A stretch of 64,000 bases of DNA from Streptomyces sp. SUK 48 (lineage in GTDB: Bacteria > Actinomycetota > Actinomycetes > Streptomycetales > Streptomycetaceae): contig NZ_CP045740.1 in assembly GCF_009650765.1 (NCBI RefSeq), positions 6,796,001 through 6,860,000 on the forward strand. Reading direction: 5' to 3'. Of this stretch, positions 16,078 to 24,817 are shown one piece after another. The position numbers were made by a program, and so were the translations under genes. The number at the start of each line of letters is the position of its first letter. Within the stretch, counting starts at the first letter, position 1. The notes under the pieces are model-generated. The model was not told the DNA's origin. It did not search any database and was given only the letters and a program-made list of their open reading frames with translations.

Positions 16078-16551
16078 TCAGGAGGCCGCCGCGGGGCCCC
16101 GCACGGTCCAGCCCGGCGTCTGCGGGTGGGCCGTCAGGTCGTCGTGATGGACGGGGGAGCCGCAGGCGCGGCAGGTGACCACCGGGACCAGCTCATGGCC
16201 GCAGCTGTGCTCCATGGTCATGGGCAGGTCGGTGTGGTGCCGCAGGTGGCGGTCGCCCCACTCCTTGAGCGCCATCAGGACCGGCTCCAGCTCCAGGCCC
16301 GCCGCGGTCGGCCGGTAGTCGAAGCGCTGGGGATGCTCGCTGTAGGCGCGCTTGGTCAGCACGCCGGCCTCCACGAGCCGGCGCAGCCGGGCGGCCAGGA
16401 TGTCGCGCGGGGCGCCGATGTTCCGTGCCAGCTGGTCGAACCGGCCGTTGCCCAGGCACACCTCCCGCAGGACGAGCAGGGAGTACTTCTCTCCGACCAC
16501 CGCGAGGGTGTCGGCGATGGAGCAGGGGCGCGGGTCCTTCGGTGCGGCCAT
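16078..16551 (-). CDS. HxlR-family transcriptional regulator with C-terminal Cys pairs
   Basis: This is a winged-helix HxlR protein of 157 residues. The DNA-binding domain is at about 8-100: CSIADTLAVVGEKYSLLVLRE, then FDQLARNIGAPRDILAARLRRL and RFDYRPTAAGLELEPVLMAL, all typical of HxlR. The C-terminal tail adds CGHELVPVVTCRACG, a possible zinc site with Cys pairs, which many short HxlR proteins lack. HxlR proteins often respond to reactive electrophiles or small ligands. It is divergent from a thiolase gene, and three matching palindromes lie in the gap, which strongly suggests repression of both genes. From memory, this pair is near the same place in other Streptomyces. Confidence 0.9.
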   Translation of the reverse strand: MAAPKDPRPCSIADTLAVVGEKYSLLVLREVCLGNGRFDQLARNIGAPRDILAARLRRLVEAGVLTKRAYSEHPQRFDYRPTAAGLELEPVLMALKEWGDRHLRHHTDLPMTMEHSCGHELVPVVTCRACGSPVHHDDLTAHPQTPGWTVRGPAAAS

Positions 16552-16567
16552 GCGGTCCAGTTTAGTT

Positions 16568-16698
16568 GAGGGTTTGGTTTTCCAACCCTCGCGAACAGTG
16601 TGGTTTCTCCTGCGTCGGCGGTACGGGTTCCCCTGTGCCGACCGTGGGTTTGATTTTCCAACCCACCCGGCTATGGTGAGTTTGGATTTCCTACCCAC
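16568..16698. promoter_or_regulatory. three HxlR-type operator palindromes in the HxlR/thiolase gap
   Basis: The same 7-9-7 pattern occurs three times. GAGGGTT-N9-AACCCTC lies at 16568-16590 and GTGGGTT-N9-AACCCAC at 16644-16666, both perfect. GTGAGTT-N9-TACCCAC at 16676-16698 has two mismatches. The spacers share TGGTTTTCC, TGATTTTCC and TGGATTTCC. The first copy is beside the HxlR start. The second overlaps the -35 and the third the start site of the likely thiolase promoter. Centres are 76 and 32 bp apart, the latter about three helical turns. Confidence 0.75.
16650..16677 (+). promoter_or_regulatory. candidate thiolase promoter
   Basis: TTGATT at 16650-16655 and TATGGT at 16672-16677 are separated by 16 bp. 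The predicted start near 16684 leaves a leader of about 64 nt with an AGGAGG ribosome site at 16735-16740. Operators 2 and 3 overlap these boxes. Confidence 0.5.
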
Positions 16699-16747
16699 CG
16701 GTAACCCCGCTCGTGAACGAGCCCGCTCCGCCGCAGGAGGCCGCACC

Positions 16748-17917
16748 ATGCGAGACGCAGTGATCGTCGAGGCCGTACGCACCCCGATCGGCAAGGGCAA
16801 GCCCACCGGTGCCCTCGCCCAGGTGCACCCCGTCCAGCTGCTCGCCCACACCCTGAAGTCCCTGGTCGAGCGCTCCGGCATCGACCCGGCGCTGATCGAC
16901 GACGTGATCGGCGGCACCGTCGACCAGGTCGGCGAGCAGGCCATGAACACCACCCGGTACGCCGTGCTCGCCGCCGGGCTGCCCGACACCGTCCCGGCCA
17001 CCACGGTGGACCGGCAGTGCGGCTCCTCCCAGCAGGCCGTGCACTTCGCCGCCCAGGGGGTGATCGCCGGCGCGTACGACATGGTCGTCGCCTGCGGCGT
17101 GGAGTCGATGAGCCGGGTGCCGATGTGGTCCAACGTGCCCGCGGGCAAGGACCCCTTCGGGCCCGGTGTCGCCGCGCGCTACCCCGAGGGGCTGCTCCCG
17201 CAGGGCATCAGCGCCGAGCTGATCTCCGCCAAGTGGTCGCTGACCCGCGCGGAGATGGACGCCTTCGCGGTCTCCTCGCACCACAAGGCCGCCGCGGCCT
17301 GGCAGGCCGGGCTGTTCGACGCGGAGACCGCGCCCCTGGAGGGCGTCACCCGCGACGAGTGCGTACGGCCCGACAGCACCCCGGAGGTCCTCGCCGGGCT
17401 CAAGCCCGCCTACCACGACCCGAACTTCGCCGAGCGCTTCCCGCAGATCGAGTGGAACATCACCGCGGGCAACACCAGCCCCCTCAACGACGGCGCCTCC
17501 GCCGTCCTGATCACCTCCAGCGAGACCGCCGCCCGGCTCGGCCTGCGCCCGCTCGCCCGGCTGCACAGCTTCGCGGTCACCGGCTCCGACCCGCTGCTGA
17601 TGCTCACCGGGGTCATCCCGGCCACCGAGAAGGTGCTCGCCCGGGCCGGTCTCTCCCTCGGCGACATCGACCTGTTCGAGGTCAACGAGGCGTTCGCCAG
17701 CGTCGTCCTCGCCTGGCGGCAGGAGACCGGCGCCGACCTGGACAAGGTCAATGTGAAGGGCGGCGCCATCGCCCTCGGCCACCCGCTCGGCGCCAGCGGC
17801 ACCCGGCTGACCACCACCCTGGTGCACGCCATGCGCGAACGGGGCGCCCGCTACGGCCTCCAGACGATGTGCGAGGCGGGCGGTCTCGCCAACGCGATGA
17901 TCCTGGAATCCGTCTGA
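16748..17917 (+). CDS. thiolase family protein (acetyl-CoA C-acyltransferase type)
   Basis: This is a 389-residue type II thiolase, which condenses or cleaves acyl-CoA thioesters. All catalytic elements are present: Cys91 in DRQCGSSQQAV, the NEAFA motif, His345 in GHPLGASG and Cys375 in MCEAGG. Length is normal. The AGGAGG site 7 bp before the ATG confirms the start. A degradative role (3-ketoacyl-CoA thiolase) is more likely than acetoacetyl-CoA synthesis, given the local regulator of HxlR type. No acyl-CoA dehydrogenase or hydratase neighbour is present, so the pathway cannot be fixed. Expression is probably repressed by the divergent HxlR protein. Confidence 0.93.
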   Translation: MRDAVIVEAVRTPIGKGKPTGALAQVHPVQLLAHTLKSLVERSGIDPALIDDVIGGTVDQVGEQAMNTTRYAVLAAGLPDTVPATTVDRQCGSSQQAVHFAAQGVIAGAYDMVVACGVESMSRVPMWSNVPAGKDPFGPGVAARYPEGLLPQGISAELISAKWSLTRAEMDAFAVSSHHKAAAAWQAGLFDAETAPLEGVTRDECVRPDSTPEVLAGLKPAYHDPNFAERFPQIEWNITAGNTSPLNDGASAVLITSSETAARLGLRPLARLHSFAVTGSDPLLMLTGVIPATEKVLARAGLSLGDIDLFEVNEAFASVVLAWRQETGADLDKVNVKGGAIALGHPLGASGTRLTTTLVHAMRERGARYGLQTMCEAGGLANAMILESV

Positions 17918-17998
17918 CGTGAGGCCGGCGCACCCCCGGTCACCGGCCCCCGGTCACCGGCGCCCGCGTCACCGGCCTCCTCGTCGGCCACGCCCTCG

Positions 17999-18718
17999 TC
18001 AGCGGCCGCGCAGTCGGTGCCGCTGCCGCCACGCCACCACCGTGCCCACCAGGGCCGGCACGGCGATGCAGGCCATCGCCAGCAGGAACGCGGGCGACGT
18101 CGGCGCCGAGGCGCGGGCGCCGGCGACCGCGTAGGCGGCGGTGTTCGGGACCGACCCGAGCGCCGTCGCCAGCAGGAACGGCAGCCAGCCCATCCGGGAG
18201 ACCGCCGCGCAGTAGTTCGCCGCCCAGAACGGCACCCCCGGGAAGAGCCGCGCGGCCAGCATGGAGCGGAACCCGTGCCGGCTCAGCTGCCCGTCCGCCG
18301 CCCGCAGCCACCGGCCGCGCAGCAGCGGGCGCAGCGCGTCCTGCCCGAGCAGCCGCCCGAGCCCGAAGGCCAGCCCGGCCCCGAGCACCGTCCCGGCGAG
18401 CGCGGTCCCAAGGCCCAGCCGGGAGCCGAACAGCGCGCCCGCGGCCAGGTTCAGCAGGGGCCGCGGCACGAACGCCACCGTGCACAGCCCGTAGCCGGCC
18501 CCGAACGCCAGCACCGCCATCAGCCCGCCCGTCCGCGGCGGCCAGCCCTGGGTCAGCAGGCGCTGCGGATCGAACAGCAGCACCAGCGCGCCCGCGGCCG
18601 CCAGCAGCACCAGCAGCAGCGACAGCCGCGCCCACGGCGACAGCAGCGCGCGGACGCAGCGGGCGGTGAACCCCGCGCGGGGCGCGGGCGGCGCGGGGAC
18701 GGTGGTGGCATCGAGCAC
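17999..18718 (-). CDS. TVP38/TMEM64 (VTT/SNARE-associated) membrane protein
   Basis: This is a 239-residue membrane protein of the VTT/DedA superfamily. After a basic N-terminus, hydrophobic segments follow near LSLLLVLLAAAGALVLLF, then GLMAVLAFGAGYGLCTVAF, PLLNLAAGALFG and more. The family signature is around RLFPGVPFWAANYCAAVSRM, with GALFGSRLGLGTALAG upstream of it. Proteins of this type are proposed lipid scramblases or proton-coupled transporters. The GTG at 18718 is chosen for the AGGGGG upstream and because the hydrophobic core begins after it. It is divergent from a large secreted protein gene. Confidence 0.87.
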   Translation of the reverse strand: MLDATTVPAPPAPRAGFTARCVRALLSPWARLSLLLVLLAAAGALVLLFDPQRLLTQGWPPRTGGLMAVLAFGAGYGLCTVAFVPRPLLNLAAGALFGSRLGLGTALAGTVLGAGLAFGLGRLLGQDALRPLLRGRWLRAADGQLSRHGFRSMLAARLFPGVPFWAANYCAAVSRMGWLPFLLATALGSVPNTAAYAVAGARASAPTSPAFLLAMACIAVPALVGTVVAWRQRHRLRGR

Positions 18719-18867
18719 GTGACCCCCTGGGAGACATCGACGGCCGACGCCGATGATAGAGGGCGCCCGGACGGCCCCGCCGCAGGCGTGGACCGGTGCG
18801 GCTGACCGGGTGCGCGACGGGGACACGCGACACGGGAGCGGTCGCTCACGGAGCGTGACTGCTACGT

Positions 18868-21123
18868 ATGCTGCGCATGACGCGAAAACCACGCCCATCG
18901 CCGCTCGGCGTACCGGCACGGACCCCCCGGCTGGCCGCGGCCGCGCTGACGCTCGCCTTCGGCCTGGGCGGCTCCCTGGCGCTGGGCACCGGCGATCTCG
19001 CCCACGCCGCGCCGCGACAGGGCGGATCCGTCCTCGCCGAGGAGACGTTCACCCAGGCGAGCGCCCCGGAGTTCACCGGGGTCGGCTCGGCCTGTCTCAC
19101 CGGCGCGCCCCAGGCCGGCGCCCTGCCGGGGCCGGGCGACCACCCGCTCGGCGGCTGCACCGAGGGCGTCGGCCCGGTGCCGCCCAACAACGCGGCCCCG
19201 CACGGATACCTGCGGCTGACGGACTCCTCGAACGACCAGTCGGGCGCCGTCCTCTACAACCACGCGCTGCCCGCCGACCAGGGCCTCGACGTCACCTTCG
19301 ACCAGTGGCAGTACGGCACCACCACGGGCAACATCGCCCCGGCCGACGGCATCTCGTTCTTCCTGGTCGACGGCGAAACCCAGCTGACCCATCCCGGCGC
19401 CTTCGGCGGCAGCCTCGGCTACGCCCAGAAGCTGCCCGACGACGACCCGAACGCCGCGTTCCAGCCCGGTGTGGACAGCGGCTACCTGGGCGTCGGGCTC
19501 GACGTCCTCGGCAACTACTTCGGCGACTGGGAGCACCGCGGCAACGGCTGCCCGCCCGACCAGCGCTCGCCCGCGGGCACGAGCTTCCATGTGCCCGCGC
19601 CCGGGGCCGACATGGTCACGCTGCGCGGTCCCGGTGACGGCATCGAGGGCTACTGCTTCCTCACCGCCACGACCAGCAACTTCTCCACCACCGGACCCTG
19701 GCCGTCGACCCTCCCCGGGCAGCTCCAGGGCCCGACCACCACGGTGTCGGACGACCCCGTACAGGCCGAGCGGGACCTGGAGCCCTCGCGCCGCCGGGTG
19801 CACGTGGTGATCACCCCGGCGCCCGACCCGCAGGTCACCGTGTCCATCGACTTCAACGACGGCAACGGCTTCCAGCAGGTGCTCCAGACGGCCGCGCCGA
19901 CCCCGGTGCCGCCGACCTACAAGTTCGGATTCGCGGCCTCCACCGGCCTGTTCACCGACACCCACCTCATCCGCGACGTGGTCGTCCGCACGGACCGGCC
20001 GCTGCCCGAGCTGAACCTGGTGAAGCAGGCCAGGCAGCCGCTGCCCGGCGATCTGACGGCCGGCTCGCGGGTGCCGTACGACTTCGTGGTCACCAACTCG
20101 GGCGGTACGACCATCGACGACCTGGCCGTCGACGACCCGAAGGCCGGCCCGGTCTCCTGCCCGGTGACCACCCTCGCGCCCGGTCAGACCGTCACCTGTA
20201 CGGCCACGTACACCGTGACGGCCGCCGACGTCGCCCACGGCTCGATCGACAACACGGCCACCGCCACCGGCACTTCGGACGGGGAGACGGTCACCTCACC
20301 GCCGTCCTCGATGAGCGTGCCGATCGAGCGGGTGCCGGGCATCGAGGTCGAGAAGCAGGTGGAGACGCCCGGTCCGTACTCCGTCGGGCAGACCGTCACC
20401 TACCGCTACACCGTCCGCAACACCGGCGGTGTGGAGCTGACCGATGTCGCGGTGCACGACGACCATGTGCGGGACATCACCTGCGCGTCCGGCACGCTCG
20501 CTCCCGCGGAGGAGACCGGCGACAGCACCACCTGCACCGGCACCTACACCATCACCGCGGCGGACGGCACGGCCGGCTTTGTGACCAACACCGCCACGGC
20601 GACCGGCGGCGCGAACGGCGAGAGGGTCACCTCGCCGGAGACGTACCAGACCATCCCCGTCGGGCGGCCGCACCTCACGCTGCACAAGCGGGTCGTCTCC
20701 AGCGGCCCGTACCAGGTCGGGTCGACGGTCCGGTACGCGTACACCGTGACCAACACCGGCAGCACCCCGCTGCACGACGTGCACGTCGCGGACGACCGGG
20801 TCGCCACGGTGACCTGTGACGACACCACGCCGGCACCCGGCGGGACCACCACCTGCCACGGCTCGTACCAGATCACCCAGGCCGACGCCGACGTCTGCCT
20901 GGACAGCGGCACCCGCGGCGATGGCGGTGACGGCACCGTCGAGTGCCGGATCACCAACATCGCGCAGGCCGGCGCCACCGACCCGCAGGGCCGGGAGATC
21001 GTCAGCGAGCCGGCCTCGGCCACGGTCACCGTCCGCGTCGAGCCCGAGCCCCCGTGCCCCGGCTACGGCAAGCCCGAGGACAAGGGCGGCTGCGACGAGC
21101 GGGGCCGCCGCGGCAGGGTCTGA
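18868..21123 (+). CDS. large secreted lectin-like/DUF11-repeat protein
   Basis: This is a 751-residue exported protein. The signal peptide runs to about residue 48 (basic start, then AALTLAFGLGGSLALG, cleavage near AHA-AP). Residues about 55-375 look like an L-type-lectin/concanavalin-like beta sandwich: AVLYNHALPADQGLDVTFDQW, DGISFFLVDG and GYLGVGLDVLGNYFG. Three DUF11-type (also called DUF7507) immunoglobulin-like repeats follow, each with an SxGxTVxYxYTVxNTG pattern: VVTNSGG, VRNTGG and VTNTGS. The C-terminus is Gly/Arg-rich and lacks a sortase motif. It is likely a surface or extracellular adhesin-like protein. An ATG at 18877 is an alternative start close to a TACGTA -10-like box. Confidence 0.85.
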   Translation: MLRMTRKPRPSPLGVPARTPRLAAAALTLAFGLGGSLALGTGDLAHAAPRQGGSVLAEETFTQASAPEFTGVGSACLTGAPQAGALPGPGDHPLGGCTEGVGPVPPNNAAPHGYLRLTDSSNDQSGAVLYNHALPADQGLDVTFDQWQYGTTTGNIAPADGISFFLVDGETQLTHPGAFGGSLGYAQKLPDDDPNAAFQPGVDSGYLGVGLDVLGNYFGDWEHRGNGCPPDQRSPAGTSFHVPAPGADMVTLRGPGDGIEGYCFLTATTSNFSTTGPWPSTLPGQLQGPTTTVSDDPVQAERDLEPSRRRVHVVITPAPDPQVTVSIDFNDGNGFQQVLQTAAPTPVPPTYKFGFAASTGLFTDTHLIRDVVVRTDRPLPELNLVKQARQPLPGDLTAGSRVPYDFVVTNSGGTTIDDLAVDDPKAGPVSCPVTTLAPGQTVTCTATYTVTAADVAHGSIDNTATATGTSDGETVTSPPSSMSVPIERVPGIEVEKQVETPGPYSVGQTVTYRYTVRNTGGVELTDVAVHDDHVRDITCASGTLAPAEETGDSTTCTGTYTITAADGTAGFVTNTATATGGANGERVTSPETYQTIPVGRPHLTLHKRVVSSGPYQVGSTVRYAYTVTNTGSTPLHDVHVADDRVATVTCDDTTPAPGGTTTCHGSYQITQADADVCLDSGTRGDGGDGTVECRITNIAQAGATDPQGREIVSEPASATVTVRVEPEPPCPGYGKPEDKGGCDERGRRGRV

Positions 21124-21141
21124 CGCACCCTCCGCACCCGG

Positions 21142-21172
21142 CCGGCGCCGCCCCCTCCAGGGGCGGCGCCGG
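21142..21172 (+). terminator. strong hairpin after the DUF11 protein gene
   Basis: A 13-bp perfect stem (21142-21154 with 21160-21172, arm CCGGCGCCGCCCC) has a five-base loop and is followed by TCGTCTGT. Confidence 0.7.
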
Positions 21173-21272
21173 TCGTCTGTGCGCACCCGCCCCGGGCGCG
21201 GGGCGGACCACCGGCCGGAAACCGGTGGAAAACCATTCGACGCCGGACATCCCGTCGGCGAGGATCGACGTC

Positions 21273-21374
21273 ATGTTCCGGTACGCCTTCCCCCTCGCAG
21301 CATCCGCGGTCGCGGATGTGCCGAAGGCTGCCGTTCCCACGCTCGCGGCCGCTGTCGACGGCGCCCGAAGCTGA
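21273..21374 (+). CDS. possible 33-residue leader peptide upstream of tuf3
   Basis: This is a short frame with its own GAGGA Shine-Dalgarno (21260-21264) 8 bp before the ATG. The peptide begins [13 protein letters not shown] and ends VDGARS, with no homology known to me. Its TGA stop (21372-21374) lies on the first two bases of the 5' arm of a long stem-loop, just the place where a terminating ribosome would influence folding. A CATCCGCG-GT-CGCGGATG hairpin lies inside the frame at 21301-21318. Translation and function are inferred, and an untranslated leader is the alternative. Confidence 0.45.
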   Translation: MFRYAFPLAASAVADVPKAAVPTLAAAVDGARS

Positions 21375-21433
21375 CCCTCCCCGGATCGTCCGGCGGACCC
21401 CGCGAGGGGAGGGTCGGCCGTCCGGCGGGGTCC
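21373..21433 (+). promoter_or_regulatory. two mutually exclusive stem-loops in the tuf3 leader (attenuator-like)
   Basis: Stem 1 pairs GACCCTCCCC (21373-21382) with GGGGAGGGTC (21406-21415), ten perfect pairs around 23 nt. Stem 2 pairs GGACCCCGC (21395-21403, inside loop 1) with GCGGGGTCC (21425-21433), nine perfect pairs. The two overlap and cannot both form without a pseudoknot. Stem 2 ends 38 nt before the tuf3 start. A ribosome stopping at the leader stop codon would block stem 1 and favour stem 2. Confidence 0.6.
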
Positions 21434-21471
21434 CGACTTCCTCACGACAGCGAAGGCTTCGAGGTACAGCC

Positions 21472-22650
21472 ATGTCCAAAACGGCCTACGTGCGCACCAA
21501 GCCGCACCTGAACATCGGCACCATGGGTCATGTCGACCACGGCAAGACCACCCTGACCGCCGCCATCACCAAGGTCCTCGCCGAGCGCGGCGCCGGCACC
21601 TTCGTGCCCTTCGACCGCATCGACCGCGCCCCCGAGGAGGCCGCGCGCGGCATCACCATCGACATCGCCCACGTCGAGTACGAGACCGACACCCGGCACT
21701 ACGCCCATGTGGACATGCCAGGTCACGCCGACTACGTGAAGAACATGGTCACCGGCGCCGCCCAGCTCGACGGGGCGATCCTCGTCGTCTCCGCGCTCGA
21801 CGGGATCATGCCGCAGACCGCGGAGCACGTCCTGCTCGCCCGGCAGGTCGGCGTCGACCACATCGTCGTCGCCCTGAACAAGGCGGACGGCGCGGTCGAC
21901 GAGGAGCTGACCGACCTGGTCGAGCTGGAGGTCCGCGACCTGCTCACCTCGCAGGGCTACGCGGGCGACGCGGTACCCGTCGTACGGGTCTCGGGGCTGC
22001 GGGCGCTCGCGGGCGACCCGCGCTGGACGGCGTCCGTCGAGGCGCTGCTCGACGCGGTGGACACCTATGTGCCGATGCCCGAGCGGTATCTCGACGCGCC
22101 GTTCCTGATGCCGGTGGAGAACGTGCTCACCATCACCGGGCGGGGCACGGTCGTCACCGGCGCCGTGGAGCGCGGCACGCTCCGGCTCGGGGACCGGGTC
22201 GCGGTGCTCGGCGCGGACGGCGTCGAGACCGTCGTCACCGGCCTGGAGACCTTCGGCAAGCCGATGCCCGAGGCGCAGGCCGGGGACAACGTGGCCGTGC
22301 TGCTGCGGGGCGTGCCCCGGGACGCGGTGCGGCGGGGGCATGTCGTGGCGGCGCCGGGCAGCGTGACGCCGGCGCGGCGGTTCACGGCGCGGGTGTACGT
22401 GCTGTCGGGGCGCGAGGGAGGCCGTACGACACCGATCGCGACGGGGTACCGGCCGCAGTTCTACCTCCGCACCGCGGACGTGGCCGGGGACGTCGACCTC
22501 GGCGCGGCGGCCGTGGCCCGGCCCGGCGAGACGGTGGAGATGACCGTCGAGCTGGGGCGGGAGGTGCCGCTGGAGCCGGGGCTCGGCTTCGCGATCCGCG
22601 AGGGCGGGCGGACGGTCGGCGCGGGCACGGTGGTGTCCGTCGGTTCGTAG
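21472..22650 (+). CDS. tuf3: divergent elongation factor Tu (EF-Tu3 type)
   Basis: EF-Tu carries aminoacyl-tRNA to the ribosome with GTP. This 392-residue copy keeps the GTPase motifs [21 protein letters not shown] and NKAD, and the switch I segment is [15 protein letters not shown]. It differs from housekeeping EF-Tu at many positions: DMPGH replaces DCPGH, the SALK region reads VSGLRALAG, and domains 2-3 are Arg- and Val-rich. The end [19 protein letters not shown] keeps the domain 3 signature. The features match the third, divergent EF-Tu of Streptomyces, linked in the literature to stress and stringent conditions. The ribosome site is GAGG at 21461-21464. No rpsL-fusA neighbours are present, so it is not the main tuf1. 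Confidence 0.92.
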   Translation: MSKTAYVRTKPHLNIGTMGHVDHGKTTLTAAITKVLAERGAGTFVPFDRIDRAPEEAARGITIDIAHVEYETDTRHYAHVDMPGHADYVKNMVTGAAQLDGAILVVSALDGIMPQTAEHVLLARQVGVDHIVVALNKADGAVDEELTDLVELEVRDLLTSQGYAGDAVPVVRVSGLRALAGDPRWTASVEALLDAVDTYVPMPERYLDAPFLMPVENVLTITGRGTVVTGAVERGTLRLGDRVAVLGADGVETVVTGLETFGKPMPEAQAGDNVAVLLRGVPRDAVRRGHVVAAPGSVTPARRFTARVYVLSGREGGRTTPIATGYRPQFYLRTADVAGDVDLGAAAVARPGETVEMTVELGREVPLEPGLGFAIREGGRTVGAGTVVSVGS

Positions 22651-22680
22651 GGCCCCTCGGGGGCGCGTCACAATGAACCC

Positions 22681-23526
22681 GTGACCGAGCAGATACCCGT
22701 CCTCCGCACCACCGACCACGGCACCGCCAAGCTCATGCCCGATGTGGACCGGGAACGGGCCTGGCTGCTGACGGTCGACGGGGCGCCGCAGTCGTACGTC
22801 GACCTGGACGAGCCGACCCACCTGGAGTTCGAGTACGCGCGCCGGCTCGGGCACGCGCTGGACACGGTGGCCCCCGAGGGCCGGGCGCTGGACGTGCTGC
22901 ACCTGGGCGGGGGAGCGCTGACCCTGCCCCGGTACGTCGCGGCGACCCGGCCGGGCTCGCGGCAGGACGTCGTGGAGGCCGACCGGGGGCTGCTGGAGCT
23001 GGTCGACGCGTATCTGCCGCTGCCGGCGGGCGCGGGCGTCGCGGTGCACGCCGCCGACGCCCGCGCCTGGCTGGGGACCGCGCCGGACGACGCGGCCGAC
23101 GTGCTGATCGCGGATGTCTTCGGCGGCTCCCGGGTGCCCGCCCATCTCACCACCCTCGCCTATGCCAGGGAGGCCGAGCGGGTGCTGCGGCCCGGCGGAA
23201 CCTATCTCGCCAACCTCGCGGACGCGGCGCCGTTCGCCTTCCTGCGCTCCCAACTGGCCACGTTCGCGGCGGTCTTCGAGGAGGTGGCGCTGGTCGCCGA
23301 GCCGGGGGTGCTGCGCGGGCGGCGGTTCGGCAACGCGGTGCTCATCGCCTCGCACCGGCCGCCGCGGGTCGCCGCGCTGGCCCGCCGGGTGGCGGCGGAC
23401 GTCTTTCCCGCGCGGGTCGAACACGGCGCCGCCGTACGGGAGTTCATCGGTTCCGCGCGGCCGGTCGAGGACGCGGACGCGGTGCCGTCGCCGGTGCCGC
23501 CGGGCGGCTCGTTCGGCATCGGCTGA
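22681..23526 (+). CDS. spermidine-synthase-fold protein (fused-type methyltransferase-like)
   Basis: This is a 281-residue Rossmann-fold protein of the spermidine synthase/SpeE type. The cofactor loop is DVLHLGGGALTLPRYVAATRPGS, followed by an acidic strand with VVEADRGLLEL and AADARAWL. The third motif is AADVLIADVFGGSRVPAHLTTL, close to the D-x-F-x-G signature of these proteins. No polyamine gate residues can be confirmed, so the substrate is unknown. The GTG start has no Shine-Dalgarno. A CACAAT box ends six bases upstream, which suggests a leaderless transcript. It lies 30 bp after tuf3. Confidence 0.82.
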   Translation: MTEQIPVLRTTDHGTAKLMPDVDRERAWLLTVDGAPQSYVDLDEPTHLEFEYARRLGHALDTVAPEGRALDVLHLGGGALTLPRYVAATRPGSRQDVVEADRGLLELVDAYLPLPAGAGVAVHAADARAWLGTAPDDAADVLIADVFGGSRVPAHLTTLAYAREAERVLRPGGTYLANLADAAPFAFLRSQLATFAAVFEEVALVAEPGVLRGRRFGNAVLIASHRPPRVAALARRVAADVFPARVEHGAAVREFIGSARPVEDADAVPSPVPPGGSFGIG

Positions 23527-23573
23527 CCGCCGGGTGCGCGGGGACGTCCGCCCGTCGCACCCGGCGCCGCGCG

Positions 23574-24677
23574 TCAGTCCGACGCGGGAGTGCCGTGCAG
23601 CCGGACCGAGCCGAGGATCTTCATGATCGTGGCCTGCGGGACCTCGTCCTTGACGCCCTTGGCGCCGTAGAAGTTGAACGACACGTAGTCGTGCGCCGAG
23701 TTCTGGAAGCCGAAGGTGAGGGCCTTGCCGTCGCTCGCGCACTTGCCCTTCTGCGGGGTGCCGCTCGACCTCGCCCACGCGTAACTGCCCTTGATGCCGG
23801 ACGTGGTGGTGAAGGGCGTGGCCTTCTTGTCGAAGGTGATGGTCTTCTTGTCCGGCTGGGTGTAGCCGCCGTAGACCCACCAGGCCGGAGTGTTGACCGC
23901 GATCTGGTCGGTGCTTTTCGCGCCGCTGGCGCCCTTGCTGCCGACGACCGCGAGCGGGGTGTCGTCGGTGCGGCCGTCCTTGTCGTCGTCGGAGGTGCAC
24001 CACTTGGGCTGGTCCTCGGCCGTGCCCGACATCACGATCAGCGGCTTGCCGTCGGTGGACTTGTGGTCCTCGAAGCCGATCTCCATGTCGGGCGCCTGGG
24101 CCTGCCAGTCCGAGGGCACGTCGTAGGCTATGCCCCACTTGGGGTTCACCACGACCTTCCAGCCCGGCACGGTCGGCTTCTCGCTCTCCGCGGCCCGCGG
24201 GTTGTCGGTCGAGGCGGGGCTGGACGACGCTCCGGCCGGCGAGTGGCTGGTCTGCGGGTGCTTGCCGTCCGCCTTGTCGTCCTTGCCGTCCTTCGCGCCG
24301 CCGAGGACCAGCACACCGGTCACGCACGCGGCGACGACCACGGCCGCGGCCGCGACGATCGCGATCAGCTTCGTACGGTTGCCGCCGCCGTTGCCGCCGC
24401 CGCCCTGCGGGGGCTGCTGCATCGGCACGGTGGGCTGCTGCTGCCCCCACTGCGGCTGCTGCTGCCCGTACGGGCCGGGGGCTTCCGGGTAAGGGCCGGG
24501 CCCCGGCTGCTGACCGGCTCCCGGCTGCTGACCGGCCCCGGGGTGCTGGCCCCCCTGCGGGTACTGCTGGTACCCCGGCTGCTGGTACGGATTCGGCTGC
24601 TGCTGGTAACCCGGCTGCTGGTACGGGTTCTGCTGCGGGTTCTGCGCGCCCCCGGGCGGCTGCTGATCTGGCCACAT
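23574..24677 (-). CDS. Gln/Pro/Gly-rich membrane-anchored protein with an extracytoplasmic domain
   Basis: This is a 367-residue protein. The first 100 residues are a disordered PYQQPGYQQ-type repeat rich in Gln, Pro, Gly and Tyr. One transmembrane helix follows near residue 105 (LIAIVAAAAVVVAACVTGVLVL). A charged linker leads to an extracytoplasmic domain from about residue 175 (VPGWKVVVNPKWGIAYDVPSDW). It includes WWVYGGYTQPDK and ends with a KILGSVRLHG segment. Such tail-anchored architecture recurs in Streptomyces as hypothetical proteins, often paired with regulators. The start at 24677 (MWPDQQPP) is chosen because the repeat begins immediately. No function can be assigned; it converges on the spermidine-synthase-like gene. 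Confidence 0.85.
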   Translation of the reverse strand: MWPDQQPPGGAQNPQQNPYQQPGYQQQPNPYQQPGYQQYPQGGQHPGAGQQPGAGQQPGPGPYPEAPGPYGQQQPQWGQQQPTVPMQQPPQGGGGNGGGNRTKLIAIVAAAAVVVAACVTGVLVLGGAKDGKDDKADGKHPQTSHSPAGASSSPASTDNPRAAESEKPTVPGWKVVVNPKWGIAYDVPSDWQAQAPDMEIGFEDHKSTDGKPLIVMSGTAEDQPKWCTSDDDKDGRTDDTPLAVVGSKGASGAKSTDQIAVNTPAWWVYGGYTQPDKKTITFDKKATPFTTTSGIKGSYAWARSSGTPQKGKCASDGKALTFGFQNSAHDYVSFNFYGAKGVKDEVPQATIMKILGSVRLHGTPASD

Positions 24678-24817
24678 GGCCGACAACACTAATGCGACGG
24701 CGGCACGGTTCGGTCACGGGATCTCGTCAGGGCCGTAGCGAAGCGGTGTGCGGGGCATGGCGCGCGGGTGGGGACCGCGCTGGTCAGGATCGTCTACTCG
24801 CCGGTAACATCGCGCCC

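Noticed and set aside
21442..24717. Minus-strand frame of about 1090 codons across tuf3 and the spermidine-synthase-like gene
   Set aside because: It is antisense to two genes with intact motifs; its translated sequence has no fold signature.
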